From: Rhizobium terricola
Lineage (GTDB): Bacteria > Pseudomonadota > Alphaproteobacteria > Rhizobiales > Rhizobiaceae
Length of the DNA stretch: 64,000 nucleotides
NCBI RefSeq assembly: GCF_012927355.1
Contig: NZ_JABBGK010000001.1
Span: 798,551-862,550, forward strand
Direction of reading: 5' to 3'
In this document: one piece after another, positions 16,323-25,324 of the stretch
Numbering within the stretch: position 1 is the first letter of the stretch
How the letters are laid out: every line of letters begins with the position of its first letter
Program-made: the position numbers and the translations under genes
The notes under the pieces: generated by a model
The model's input: only the letters and a program-made list of their open reading frames with translations
Told to the model about the DNA's origin: nothing
Database searches by the model: none

Positions 16323-17204
16323 TCAGCCGAGGGCGGCCTTGTTGGCTTCGAGGAAGCTCTTCAGGTCACGCGGTGTCTTGCCCGAAAGGGATTTCACGTC
16401 ATCGGTGACCGCATCGAAGCCGCCGGCGCGCGCATTGGCTTCGAAGGAGATCAGCATCGGGATCAGGAATTCCGGCACGCCTGCGCCCTTCATGCCGCCG
16501 GCGAGCTGTTCGTCGTTGAGATGCACCACGGAGAGGGGCTTTCCGGAGACCTGGCTGACGAGGGCGGCGATTTCCTCGGTCGTCAACGCGACGGTCCCGG
16601 TCAGCGTGTAGACGGCGTTTCCGGCTTCCTGCTTCACGAGACCGCCGGCGATTGCTGCGGCGATGTCAGCGCGGGCGACATAGGCGTTGCGACCGTCTGC
16701 CGCCGACGAGTACCAGTGGCCGGAGCCAAGCGCCTGCGGCACGCTCATGAACAGGTTCTCCATGTACCAGCCGTTGCGGAAGAAGGTGTAGGGGATGCCG
16801 CTGTCCTTGATCGCCTGCTCGGTTCCGGCGTGATCGGGTGCGAAGCTGACGAGGCTCGTCTCGACCTTCGGCAGCGAGGTGTAGAAGATGCGGCCGACAC
16901 CGGTGGCCTTGGCGGCGGCAACAGCCACGCTGTGCTGTTCGAGGCGGCGTCCCGGGCGGTCGAGGGCGTCAGTGGAGATGATCAGCAGCCGGTCGATGCC
17001 GGCAAACGCGCTGGCGAGGCTAGAGGCATCGTCAAAATCGGCGCGGCGGGTTTCGACGCCTTTCGCTGCGAGGTCGGCAAGCTTGGCGGTATCGCGGCTG
17101 GCGGCGACGATGTCGGAGGGGCTGACCTTCTGGTCCTCCAGAAGGCTCTGGATGACGAGGCGGCCGAGATGGCCGGAAGCGCCGGTGACGAGGATCTTGC
17201 TCAT
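16323..17204 (-). CDS. NmrA/QorB-like NAD(P)H-dependent reductase
   Basis: 293 residues, atypical SDR. NAD(P) motif GASGHLG (8-14), then RADFDDASSLASAFAG and the RIFYTSLPKVETS core, where the usual YxxxK motif is replaced as in QorB-type quinone reductases. HAGTEQAIKDSGIPYTFFRNGWYMEN is a strong family segment. Start at 17204 (MSKILVTGASG) has GGGAAG upstream. It is divergent from an HxlR regulator, a pairing seen for QorB/QorR (YtfG/YtfH), which suggests quinone or thiol stress response. Confidence 0.85.
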   Translation of the reverse strand: MSKILVTGASGHLGRLVIQSLLEDQKVSPSDIVAASRDTAKLADLAAKGVETRRADFDDASSLASAFAGIDRLLIISTDALDRPGRRLEQHSVAVAAAKATGVGRIFYTSLPKVETSLVSFAPDHAGTEQAIKDSGIPYTFFRNGWYMENLFMSVPQALGSGHWYSSAADGRNAYVARADIAAAIAGGLVKQEAGNAVYTLTGTVALTTEEIAALVSQVSGKPLSVVHLNDEQLAGGMKGAGVPEFLIPMLISFEANARAGGFDAVTDDVKSLSGKTPRDLKSFLEANKAALG

Positions 17205-17254
17205 GTTACTTCCCTTCAGCGATGGGGCGGGAGGTGCCGCCGAATAAATACGTG

Positions 17255-17269
17255 CTCTCAAAATGAGAG
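17255..17269. promoter_or_regulatory. Palindrome between QorB-like and HxlR genes
   Basis: CTCTCA, three A, TGAGAG: a perfect 6-bp inverted repeat 51 bases upstream of the QorB-like start and 78 bases upstream of the HxlR start. It is a candidate operator for the HxlR protein. Confidence 0.4.
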
Positions 17270-17346
17270 TAGCGCTAAAATGGGAATTGACGCAGCGCTG
17301 TAAAGAAGGCAGTTTTTGGTGCCTACCTTATCAATCGGGAACTGCC

Positions 17347-17751
17347 ATGACCGTCGCCATCACCGGATTTGTCGCCAAGATCTCCGCCTATGGGGGTGAC
17401 GGACCGTCGCTGGAAAACTGCCCGGTGCGCACGGTCATCGACCATATCGGCGGAAAATGGTCCACGCTGATCCTCCTGGCGCTTTCGGAAAAGCCCTATC
17501 GTTTCGGGGAGTTGCGCCGGCTCGTGCCGGATATTTCGCAGCGCATGCTGACGCAGACGCTGCGCGATCTGGAACGCGACGGCTATGTGCTCAGGACGGT
17601 GTTTCCGACCAAACCGCCGAGCGTGGAATATCGGCTGACCGATCTCGGCCAGTCGCTGTTCAAGGCACTGTGCGGACTGCTCGACTGGGCCGAGGCGAAT
17701 TACATCGCCGTGAAGGAGGCCCGCCGGAGCTTCGACGAACGCAACGGCTGA
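17347..17751 (+). CDS. HxlR-family transcriptional regulator
   Basis: 134 residues. The HxlR winged helix is complete: [54 protein letters not shown] and a wing ending [14 protein letters not shown]. One cysteine (Cys25) precedes the HTH, in the position used for redox or quinone sensing by QorR/YodB-type members. The start at 17347 aligns with the family; the upstream in-frame extension does not. Divergent from the QorB-like reductase, which it probably controls. Confidence 0.88.
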   Translation: MTVAITGFVAKISAYGGDGPSLENCPVRTVIDHIGGKWSTLILLALSEKPYRFGELRRLVPDISQRMLTQTLRDLERDGYVLRTVFPTKPPSVEYRLTDLGQSLFKALCGLLDWAEANYIAVKEARRSFDERNG

Positions 17752-17761
17752 GGTTTCACGC

Positions 17762-18688
17762 TCAGAGATCCAGCGTCCAGGTCTGGCCGTTCAGCTCCGG
17801 TCCGAACATCCTGTGCCGTTCCTCCGCGACGAGGCGAAAGCCGGCGGAGACGTAGATGTGGCGGGCGGCGTCGAGGACGTCGTTGGTCCACAGCGTCAGC
17901 TGGCGATAGCCGGCATTGCGGGCGAAGCGGATGCACTGCTCGACCAGGAGCCTGCCGAGGCCAAGGCCCCGGGCGGCTTCATCGACGTAAAGCATGCGCA
18001 GCTTGGCGACGCCATCGCCGCCATCCATGACCAGCACCGAGCCGATGCGGACGCCGTGGCGTTCGGCGATCCAGCAGTGATCGCGCCGGGCGTCGAAGTT
18101 TTCCAGGAAACGGGCCGCGACATCGCTGACCAGGGCTTCGAACTTGCCAGTCCAGCCGAGCACATTGGCATAGAACTCCGTCTGGGACTGGATGATCCAG
18201 CCGAGATCGCCGGGGCGATGCGGCCTGAGGAGTGGCGTCGCATTGGCGGAGGAGGGGCTGATCAGCCGGGTGATCGTCGCCATCGCTTCGACCAGGCTTG
18301 CGCGCTCCGCCGGCCCGAGCGCGGCGACCATGTCGCGCAACTGGTCGCGGGAAAGCTCGCCCAGGGCTTCGAATTCAGTCCGTCCGGCGGCAGTCAGGGC
18401 GAGCCGCTGGCTGCGCCGATCGGACGGATCGGGTTCGACCTCGACGAGGCCCCGTTCGCGGAATTTCCGGAGGATGCGGCTGAGATAGGCCGGATCGAGA
18501 TGGAGGTCGCGGACGAGGTCGACGGCGGCGACCTTTCCGCGGGCGCCGACCTCGTAGACGACGCGGGCCTCGGTCAGCGTGTAATCACCCTTCAGGTAGG
18601 CGCGGTCCAGCACACCGATCCGGTCGGTGTAGAACCGGTTGAAGGCGCGCATGGCTTCGATGGTTGGAAGATCGACGGTTTCGAGCAT
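17762..18688 (-). CDS. MarR regulator fused to a GNAT acetyltransferase
   Basis: 308 residues. Residues 5-150 are a MarR winged helix (GDYTLTEARVVYEVG, AAVDLVRDLHLDPAYLSRILRKFRERGLV, DRRSQRLALTAAG). Residues 155-308 are a GNAT domain with the acetyl-CoA loop RGLGLGRLL and a final beta-strand segment AARHIYVSAGFRLVAEE. Such MarR-GNAT fusions are widespread in proteobacteria but have few known substrates. Start 18688 follows GGAGG. A perfect 23-bp palindrome lies 55 bases upstream and overlaps the end of the racemase gene. Confidence 0.9.
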   Translation of the reverse strand: MLETVDLPTIEAMRAFNRFYTDRIGVLDRAYLKGDYTLTEARVVYEVGARGKVAAVDLVRDLHLDPAYLSRILRKFRERGLVEVEPDPSDRRSQRLALTAAGRTEFEALGELSRDQLRDMVAALGPAERASLVEAMATITRLISPSSANATPLLRPHRPGDLGWIIQSQTEFYANVLGWTGKFEALVSDVAARFLENFDARRDHCWIAERHGVRIGSVLVMDGGDGVAKLRMLYVDEAARGLGLGRLLVEQCIRFARNAGYRQLTLWTNDVLDAARHIYVSAGFRLVAEERHRMFGPELNGQTWTLDL

Positions 18689-18743
18689 GGACGGACCTCC
18701 TGATTGGTCCGTTCCTAGCACGAGAAGTGGCTTTCCGCAATTA

Positions 18744-18766
18744 TATAGTTGACTAAGTCAACTATA
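18744..18766. promoter_or_regulatory. Perfect 23-bp palindrome, likely MarR operator
   Basis: The half-site TATAGTTGACT (18744-18754) and its exact complement (18756-18766) flank a single A. TTGACT-N-AGTCAA is the form of many MarR operators. It sits just upstream of the MarR-GNAT gene, so autoregulation is likely. The stop codon of the racemase gene lies inside it. Confidence 0.75.
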
Positions 18767-19475
18767 CTGCAATCCGCATCGGCTCGGCTTTCAGCGCGAA
18801 ATCGACGGCGGCGCGAGCATGGATCGCGGTGGAATCAAAACCGGGCAGGGCCAGCGCATCGGGGTCGAGGAGAAGGCAGATTTCGGTGCAGCCAAGGATC
18901 ACGCAATCGGCGCCGGCCGCTCTGGCCTTGTCGATGATGGCGAGGTATGCGGCCCGGGCGGTTTCGGTGACCTTGCCGGCGCAGAGTTCGTCGAAGATGA
19001 CGTCGTGGACGATGGTGCGGTCATCGGCATCCGGGACCAGCGGTTCGAGGCCGAGGGCGCGCATGCGGTCGGTGTAGAAGCCGTGTTCCATCGTGTAGCG
19101 GGTGGCGAGCAGCAGGGGACGACGGAAACCGGCACCTTTGATCGCGGCTGCCGTTTCGTCGATGATGTTGAGAAGCGGGATCGACAGGGGAGCGGCCACG
19201 CCATCGGCGACGAGGTGCATGGTATTGGTGCAGATCAGGATGCAGTCGGCGCCGGACCTCTGCAGGCCGAGGGCGCAATCGGCGAGGCGCTTTTCCGCCA
19301 GATCCCAGCGGCCGGCCTTCTGCAGATCGACGATCTCGGCGAAATTCACCGAATGCAGCAGCACTTCCGCCGAGGCGATGCCGCCGAGTTCCGAACGGAC
19401 CATCTCATTGATCATGCGATAATAGACTGCGGTGCTTTCAAAGCTCATGCCGCCGATCAGGCCGATTGTCTTCAT
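18762..19475 (-). CDS. Aspartate/glutamate racemase family protein
   Basis: 237 residues, PLP-independent racemase. Begins MKTIGLIGGMSFESTAVYYR, and the two catalytic cysteines are present in CILICTNTMH and CVILGCTEICLL. The second half repeats the first, as in the family. The enzyme probably interconverts L- and D-Asp or related amino acids. Start 19475 follows AAGGGGAACA; the upstream frame to 19595 lacks conserved residues. Divergent from an Lrp/AsnC regulator, likely its controller. Confidence 0.9.
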   Translation of the reverse strand: MKTIGLIGGMSFESTAVYYRMINEMVRSELGGIASAEVLLHSVNFAEIVDLQKAGRWDLAEKRLADCALGLQRSGADCILICTNTMHLVADGVAAPLSIPLLNIIDETAAAIKGAGFRRPLLLATRYTMEHGFYTDRMRALGLEPLVPDADDRTIVHDVIFDELCAGKVTETARAAYLAIIDKARAAGADCVILGCTEICLLLDPDALALPGFDSTAIHARAAVDFALKAEPMRIAV

Positions 19476-19631
19476 CTCTGTTCCCCTTGCGAATGCGAGG
19501 ATTATGGCCGAGCCACCGGACAATCGGTCGGCGTTTTTCGGAATTCGCCCCAACAATCGCGCTGCCGAATTGCGCAAAAATGATAAATTGTGCATCCATG
19601 GCGCGTCAGAGTTATTTTAAGTGGGGCTGAA

Positions 19632-20096
19632 ATGCTGGATGATCGCGATCGGAAGATTCTGGATGCGCTGCAACGCGACGCGTCGGTGCCGGTCGCCGTG
19701 CTGGCGGAAAACGTGGCGCTGTCGGCTTCCGCCTGCTCGCGGCGTATCCAGCGGCTGGAAGAGGCCGGATATATCGAACGGCGGATCGTCGTGCTGGACC
19801 GGGAGCGGGTCGGTGTGCCCACCACGGTCTTCGCCCTCGTCAAGACGGCGCATCACTCCGACGAATGGATCGAGAGCTTCCGTCGAGCGATCAGCGATCT
19901 GCCCGAGATCGTCGAGGCACATCGGTTGACCGGTTCCTACGACTACCTGCTGAAGATCGTTCTGCCGCGCGTCGAGCATTACGACGTCGTCTACCGCCGC
20001 CTGGTGAAACGGATCGAACTGTTCGACGTCTCGGCCTTCATCTCGATGGAGACGCTGAAGTCCGGGCAAGCGGTGCCGGTCGACTATGCGGTCTGA
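19632..20096 (+). CDS. Lrp/AsnC-family transcriptional regulator
   Basis: 154 residues. N-terminal HTH: LDDRDRKILDALQRDASVPVAVLAENVALSASACSRRIQRLEEAGYI; C-terminal RAM ligand-binding domain with IVEAHRLTGSYDYLLKIVLP. Start ATG 19632 is preceded by GGGGCTGAA. Divergent from the aspartate/glutamate racemase 156 bases away, so it likely senses the racemase substrate or product. Confidence 0.9.
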   Translation: MLDDRDRKILDALQRDASVPVAVLAENVALSASACSRRIQRLEEAGYIERRIVVLDRERVGVPTTVFALVKTAHHSDEWIESFRRAISDLPEIVEAHRLTGSYDYLLKIVLPRVEHYDVVYRRLVKRIELFDVSAFISMETLKSGQAVPVDYAV

Positions 20097-20099
20097 GGT

Positions 20100-20489
20100 C
20101 TACTCGGGCTTGGGAAGGGACCCGTCGGCCAGGCACTTCTTGAGCGGCAGGAGCTTGACGCCGTAGATGGCGGTGATGCGGCCGGCGGCGCTGTCCTGCG
20201 GGTCGGCATTGCGCTCGGTTTCGGCCTGGATGCAGCCGCAGGTGTAGCCGTAATTGCCGTTCGAGGCGACATAGTCGCCGGTCGAGATGTCGGGGAAGTT
20301 CTCCATGCCGAGCGGCTCCTCGTCGGAGCCTTGGGTCATCAGGACCCACATGCCTTCGCTGTCGTCCAGCCAGTAGTTGCCGGGGGTCGGATTCTGGATC
20401 CAGCCGCAGCGGTTTTCCTTGGCGAAGGAAAGCTGCGGGGCGACCAGAAGCGAGAGGCTGAGGGCGATGGCAAGGCGGAGCGGCTGCAT
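20100..20489 (-). CDS. DUF4087 secreted protein
   Basis: 129 residues with a signal peptide (MQPLRLAIALSLSLLVAPQLSFA). The mature protein has ENRCGWIQNPTPGNYWLDDSEGMWVL and YGYTCGCIQAETE, including four cysteines, matching the DUF4087 pattern. Function unknown. Starts at 20489 or at 20504 (MGINH) are both possible; the shorter fits a normal signal peptide. It ends three bases after the convergent Lrp gene. Confidence 0.75.
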   Translation of the reverse strand: MQPLRLAIALSLSLLVAPQLSFAKENRCGWIQNPTPGNYWLDDSEGMWVLMTQGSDEEPLGMENFPDISTGDYVASNGNYGYTCGCIQAETERNADPQDSAAGRITAIYGVKLLPLKKCLADGSLPKPE

Positions 20490-20581
20490 GTGGTTGATCC
20501 CCATAGGCGTTTGTCGCCCATGCATAACGCCGAACCGCGCGGCGGCCAAACGCCAAAAGTGGCACAACGGCCCGTTGCGCA

Positions 20582-20613
20582 AAATTAAAGCCCCGGAGCT
20601 TGCGCTTCGGGGC
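20582..20613 (-). terminator. Terminator after the small secreted protein array
   Basis: Read leftward, GCCCCGAAGC and GCTCCGGGGC form a stem with one mismatch around a short loop, followed by a T-rich tail. It ends transcription of the 20636 gene and probably of the array. Confidence 0.7.
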
Positions 20614-20635
20614 CTTTGGCAGAGATCGTAACCGA

Positions 20636-20887
20636 TTACTTGTCGGTCGCGACGGCACGCGAAACAAGTTCAACCGTGTGATCGGCGTTGACCTTGTAGA
20701 TCTCGCGCACTTCCTCACCGTTCGGACCGTAGAAGGTGTGGAAGAAGTTGGAGCCGACCGGGGACTTTTCGAGCTGGGCCTGATGGCCGCCATAGGTGAT
20801 CGAGCCCGGGATCGGCTGGATCGCGAAGGCGGACGAGGCGCCGGCGAGCGATGCGAGGACGGCGGTTGCTGCAATGATGGTCTTCAT
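20636..20887 (-). CDS. Small secreted protein, family A, copy 1
   Basis: 83 residues: signal peptide (MKTIIAATAVLASLAGASSA, FA) and a mature domain of about 60 residues (IQPIPGSITYGGHQ, then VGSNFFHTFYGPNGEEVREIY). No known domain was recognised. It shares the mature part with the gene at 21614 but its signal peptide with the family B genes between them. The lack of cysteine and a Tyr/Gly/Asn-rich composition suggest a small soluble periplasmic protein. Last of four leftward genes, before a terminator. Confidence 0.75.
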   Translation of the reverse strand: MKTIIAATAVLASLAGASSAFAIQPIPGSITYGGHQAQLEKSPVGSNFFHTFYGPNGEEVREIYKVNADHTVELVSRAVATDK

Positions 20888-20920
20888 GATGTGTTGTCCT
20901 TTATAATCCAGTTGGGGTGC

Positions 20921-20940
20921 GGGGCAGGTTATGCCTGCCC
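20921..20940. repeat. Hairpin between array genes, copy 1
   Basis: GGGGCAGG and CCTGCCC arms around a short loop, downstream of family B copy 1. The same arrangement occurs at about 21227-21251 downstream of copy 2, in a duplicated intergenic segment ending in GTGTGATCAGGTTATTCCTG. It may be a partial terminator or mRNA processing site. Confidence 0.5.
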
Positions 20941-20955
20941 GCAGGTGTGATCAGG

Positions 20956-21198
20956 TTATTCCTGGCTGGAACGCGTGCCGACCGAGACGCCGTGGTCGCC
21001 GTCGAAGCCGTAGATGGCGTTGAGGTTCTTGCCGTCGTAGCTGCGTGCACCGTTGGCCGAGATGGAGCCGACGATGGTGTTGTCGACGTAGCCGTAGGAG
21101 GACTGGGCGCGGAGATCGGGGCCGTTGGTCGGCTCGCCTGCGAAGGCGGACGAAGCGAGAGCGGCGACGACGGCGGTTGCTGCGATGATGGTCTTCAT
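20956..21198 (-). CDS. Small secreted protein, family B, copy 1
   Basis: 80 residues: signal peptide (MKTIIAATAVVAALASSAFA) and a 60-residue mature part (GEPTNGPDLRAQSSYGYVD, then DGKNLNAIYGFDGDHGVSVG). Closely similar to the neighbour at 21266: 66 of 80 residues are the same by direct count along the gap-free alignment, with differences mostly in the last 40 residues. No family was recognised. The sequence around the stop and downstream is also duplicated. Confidence 0.75.
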   Translation of the reverse strand: MKTIIAATAVVAALASSAFAGEPTNGPDLRAQSSYGYVDNTIVGSISANGARSYDGKNLNAIYGFDGDHGVSVGTRSSQE

Positions 21199-21226
21199 GA
21201 TGGTGTATCCTTTTCAATCAGGTTGG

Positions 21227-21251
21227 GGGCAGGGCAGGCAGCGCCTGCCCG
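21227..21251. repeat. Hairpin between array genes, copy 2
   Basis: GGGCAGGCAG and CTGCCCG arms, followed by the same GTGTGATCAGG sequence as in copy 1. The duplication therefore covers gene plus downstream spacer. Confidence 0.5.
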
Positions 21252-21265
21252 CCGGTGTGATCAGG

Positions 21266-21508
21266 TTATTCCTGGCTGGAACGCGTGCCGACGTTGACGC
21301 TACGGTCGTTGTCGAAGCCGTAGATGGCATTGAGGTTCTTGCCGTCGTACTTGTGCGAGCCGTTGGCCGAAATCGAGCCGACGGTCGTGTTGTCGACGTA
21401 GCCGTAGGACGACTGGCTGCGGGTGTCGGGGCCATTGGTCGGCTCGCCAGCGAAGGCGGACGAGGCGAGGGCGGCGACGACTGCGGTGGTTGCGATGATG
21501 GTCTTCAT
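21266..21508 (-). CDS. Small secreted protein, family B, copy 2
   Basis: 80 residues; tandem duplicate of the gene at 20956 with the same signal peptide and the same mature layout (GEPTNGPDTRSQSSYGYVD, then NLNAIYGFDNDRSVNVG). The ribosome-binding site AGGAGA is clear. A GC-rich hairpin lies between this gene and the next copy. Function unknown. Confidence 0.75.
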   Translation of the reverse strand: MKTIIATTAVVAALASSAFAGEPTNGPDTRSQSSYGYVDNTTVGSISANGSHKYDGKNLNAIYGFDNDRSVNVGTRSSQE

Positions 21509-21613
21509 GGTATGTCTCCTGGATTTTCTTGCGTTCTATGATGGCTGGGTGCGCATCAATTCATCTTAGGGTTGTGTTTGCAGGGTGAATTCATCCTGCT
21601 GGGTATGCGGCGG

Positions 21614-21856
21614 CTACTTGTCGACGGATACCCGCGACACTAGCTCTACGGTTCGGTCCGATTTGACCTGGTAGACTTCACGCACTTCCTCGCCGTTCGG
21701 GCCGTAGAAAGTGTGGAAGAAGTTCGAGCCGACGGGCGCCTTTTCGAGCTTGGCCTGATGGCCGTTGTAGGTAATAGAGCCCGGAATCGGCTGGAGAGCG
21801 AAAGCGGCGGGGGCAGCTGCGAGGGTTGCCATCGCTGCAATGACGGCGATCTTCAT
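21614..21856 (-). CDS. Small secreted protein, family A, copy 2
   Basis: 80 residues with its own signal peptide (MKIAVIAAMATLAAAPAAFA) and a mature part nearly the same as the 20636 gene (LQPIPGSITYNGHQ, VGSNFFHTFYGPNGEEVREVY, VELVSR). First of the four leftward genes. Two copies of a 13-base sequence with inverted repeats lie upstream at 21888 and 21959. Function unknown. Confidence 0.75.
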   Translation of the reverse strand: MKIAVIAAMATLAAAPAAFALQPIPGSITYNGHQAKLEKAPVGSNFFHTFYGPNGEEVREVYQVKSDRTVELVSRVSVDK

Positions 21857-21887
21857 TTCAAAAGTCCTTCAGCATTTTCAGTTGTCT

Positions 21888-21910
21888 GCAATCGAACTGT
21901 GCGGTTCGAT
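21888..21910. promoter_or_regulatory. Inverted repeat 1 upstream of the small protein array
   Basis: ATCGAAC (21891-21897), six bases, GTTCGAT (21904-21910). The 13-mer starting at 21888 recurs at 21959. Possible binding site for an unknown regulator of the array. Confidence 0.45.
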
Positions 21911-21958
21911 GATCTGTATTTGGTCCCTTTCGAATGAGAATGCAAGAGCTAATTGCGC

Positions 21959-21981
21959 GCAATCGAACTGTATGGTTCGAC
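21959..21981. promoter_or_regulatory. Inverted repeat 2 upstream of the small protein array
   Basis: TCGAAC (21963-21968), six bases, GTTCGA (21975-21980). Same spacing and arms as the copy at 21891, 71 bases away, about seven turns of the helix. Confidence 0.45.
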
Positions 21982-22162
21982 CACTTGCAATCTTGTCTCG
22001 AGCCATTACGCGCTACAAAAAACTATATAATTCAATGTGATATGAAGTATTCATCTGCGTGTATCCGACGCCGAAAAAAGTTATGAATCACTACTTTCAA
22101 TAAAACGTGATGCGGGTTCGGGGGGGGGTGAACGGTCTGTCATCGAAACCGGTGAAAACCGC

Positions 22163-22191
22163 TTGACGCGACGAGGTTCGACCATTAAACA
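22163..22191 (+). promoter_or_regulatory. Promoter of the TetR gene before ilvC
   Basis: TTGACG (22163-22168) and TAAACA (22186-22191) with 17-base spacing. Predicted start near 22198 lies inside the palindrome that follows. Confidence 0.5.
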
Positions 22192-22196
22192 GAACC

Positions 22197-22210
22197 GTAC
22201 CGTACGGTAC
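22197..22210. promoter_or_regulatory. GTACCGTACGGTAC palindrome, likely TetR operator
   Basis: A perfect 14-bp palindrome, seven bases before the TetR start codon and over the predicted transcription start. Position fits autorepression by the TetR protein. Confidence 0.65.
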
Positions 22211-22217
22211 TTGAGAG

Positions 22218-24140
<1,923 letters not shown>

Positions 24141-24170
24141 AGGCTGTCGAGCGACATGGCAATACGAAAA

Positions 24171-24205
24171 GAAATCCCCGGCCCAAAGGCCGGGGATTTC
24201 TTGTT
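24171..24205. terminator. Terminator between ilvC and the leftward membrane gene
   Basis: A 13-bp stem (24171-24183 with 24188-24200) with loop CAAA, T-rich on the plus side and A-rich on the left, so it can end both converging transcripts. Confidence 0.88.
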
Positions 24206-24225
24206 GCCGGCGGTGGATGGTCGCG

Positions 24226-24600
24226 TCAGGCGGGCTTCAGTCTCGCCGTGGCGACGCGGACGGTAAACAGCAGCATTCCGAGGATGGTGAGCAGCGAACC
24301 GAGGATCGCCGGGCCCTCGGTGATGTCGAGGACGGCCAAGGCAATGCCGGGGATGAAGATCCAAAGGCCGGTCGTGGCGACAGCAACGTGGGTCCTGGCC
24401 AGCCGCGTTGCAGCGACGGTCGGCACGCCATGGTAAAAGAGACCATAGATCGCCATCGATACCCAGCCGACCAAGTTGAGATGGGCGTGGACCGTCAACA
24501 GCGAGTGGTCGTGCGATGCGGCCATGAAGATGCCCATCGCCATTCCGGCGAGCGCATAGATGGTGGCCGATAGAAAACAGAAATATGCCATTCCGCGCAT
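24226..24600 (-). CDS. Small membrane protein resembling a haem-copper oxidase subunit I fragment
   Basis: 124 residues with four membrane helices. The segment HDHSLLTVHAHLNLVGWVSMAIYGLFYH, split here around residues 30-57, has the His pattern of subunit I-like membrane proteins, but the protein is far too short to be an oxidase. Related small proteins occur in rhizobia near NO and respiration genes. Start at 24600 has AGGA eleven bases upstream; MAYF at 24591 is an alternative. Function unknown. An inverted repeat lies upstream at 24621-24651. Confidence 0.6.
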   Translation of the reverse strand: MRGMAYFCFLSATIYALAGMAMGIFMAASHDHSLLTVHAHLNLVGWVSMAIYGLFYHGVPTVAATRLARTHVAVATTGLWIFIPGIALAVLDITEGPAILGSLLTILGMLLFTVRVATARLKPA

Positions 24601-24620
24601 GGGTCTAACTTTCCTGGTTC

Positions 24621-24651
24621 GTATTTAAACGTTAGGCGATTTCCTAAATAC
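24621..24651. promoter_or_regulatory. Inverted repeat upstream of the membrane gene
   Basis: GTATTTA (24621-24627) and TAAATAC (24645-24651) with 17 bases between, plus an inner TTAGG/CCTAA pair (24632-24636, 24643-24647). It is positioned like an operator in the promoter of the 24226 gene. No regulator gene is adjacent. Confidence 0.4.
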
Positions 24652-24764
24652 CTGTCTGAATTCGCATAACGGTCCTCTGGACGAGAGCGTCGTCTGCGGG
24701 GCGAAGCGAATCCGCTCGGAAGGGACCCGCGGCGGTTTTCACTGCGGGTCATGCCAGCGGGCGA

Positions 24765-25256
24765 TCAGTGGCCGGCGGGCGGCAGCATCTCGATGCCGTA
24801 GCGGCGTGCGGTCTCGGTCAACAGCGCCACATCGGGCTGACCCATAGGCGGGAAAACGGTCGTTCCGGACGCGACCGGCTCGCCAATCGCCAGGAAGAAG
24901 TTTTCGTGGAACCCGCCCGGCAGGTTGATGATCAGCATCTTCGAGGGTGTTTCTGCCGGATTGCGGAAGGCATGCACCTGACCGGGTTCGACATAGGCAA
25001 ATTCGCCGGGTTGGCAGCGGCGCCAGGTGTCCCCGAGCAGGAAATCGAATTGCCCTTCGGTGACCAGGAAGGCCTCGGCGTCGTCCTGGCGGTGCGGCGG
25101 AGCGCCGGCGCCCGATGCGGTCAGGCACTCGACGATCGTAAAGCTGCCGGCGGTTTCGGCGGCACGCGCCCGGAAAGTCAGGAGGCTGCCGAGAAAATGC
25201 AGGGTCCGGGGTTGATCGGCGTGGTTCGCCCCGGCTGTCGATGCTCCTTCATTCAT
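24765..25256 (-). CDS. Cupin-domain protein
   Basis: 163 residues. Cupin motif 1 is degenerate (GAPPHRQDDAEAFLVTEGQFDFLLG) and motif 2 is PGEFAYVEPGQVHAFRNP; the His/Glu/His ligands are present (PHR, EAF, VHAF). The family includes dioxygenases, isomerases and sensors. Start follows AAGGAG. Divergent from a TetR regulator 68 bases away, which probably controls it. Substrate unknown. Confidence 0.8.
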   Translation of the reverse strand: MNEGASTAGANHADQPRTLHFLGSLLTFRARAAETAGSFTIVECLTASGAGAPPHRQDDAEAFLVTEGQFDFLLGDTWRRCQPGEFAYVEPGQVHAFRNPAETPSKMLIINLPGGFHENFFLAIGEPVASGTTVFPPMGQPDVALLTETARRYGIEMLPPAGH

Positions 25257-25294
25257 GTTGCTTCTCCTTGAGTGTTTGATACACTTAGCTCGTA

Positions 25295-25312
25295 ATGAGA
25301 TTGTTGTCTCAT
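25295..25312. promoter_or_regulatory. Palindrome between cupin and TetR genes
   Basis: ATGAGA (25295-25300), six bases, TCTCAT (25307-25312), in the 68-base divergent promoter region; it overlaps the region just upstream of the TetR start. Candidate TetR operator. Confidence 0.5.
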
Positions 25313-25324
25313 AATGAGGTGCGT

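Larger units (their letters stand above)
21857..22217. other. Divergent region between small protein array and TetR gene
   Basis: 361 AT-richer bases. It has two identical 13-mers (GCAATCGAACTGT) 71 bases apart, each part of an inverted repeat; a run of nine G at 22120-22128; and the TetR promoter and operator at 22163-22210. No gene was found. Confidence 0.6.

Noticed and set aside
22120..22128. Run of nine G, as in phase-variable promoters
   Set aside because: It lies upstream of the -35 element of the TetR gene and outside any reading frame, so a switching role cannot be supported.
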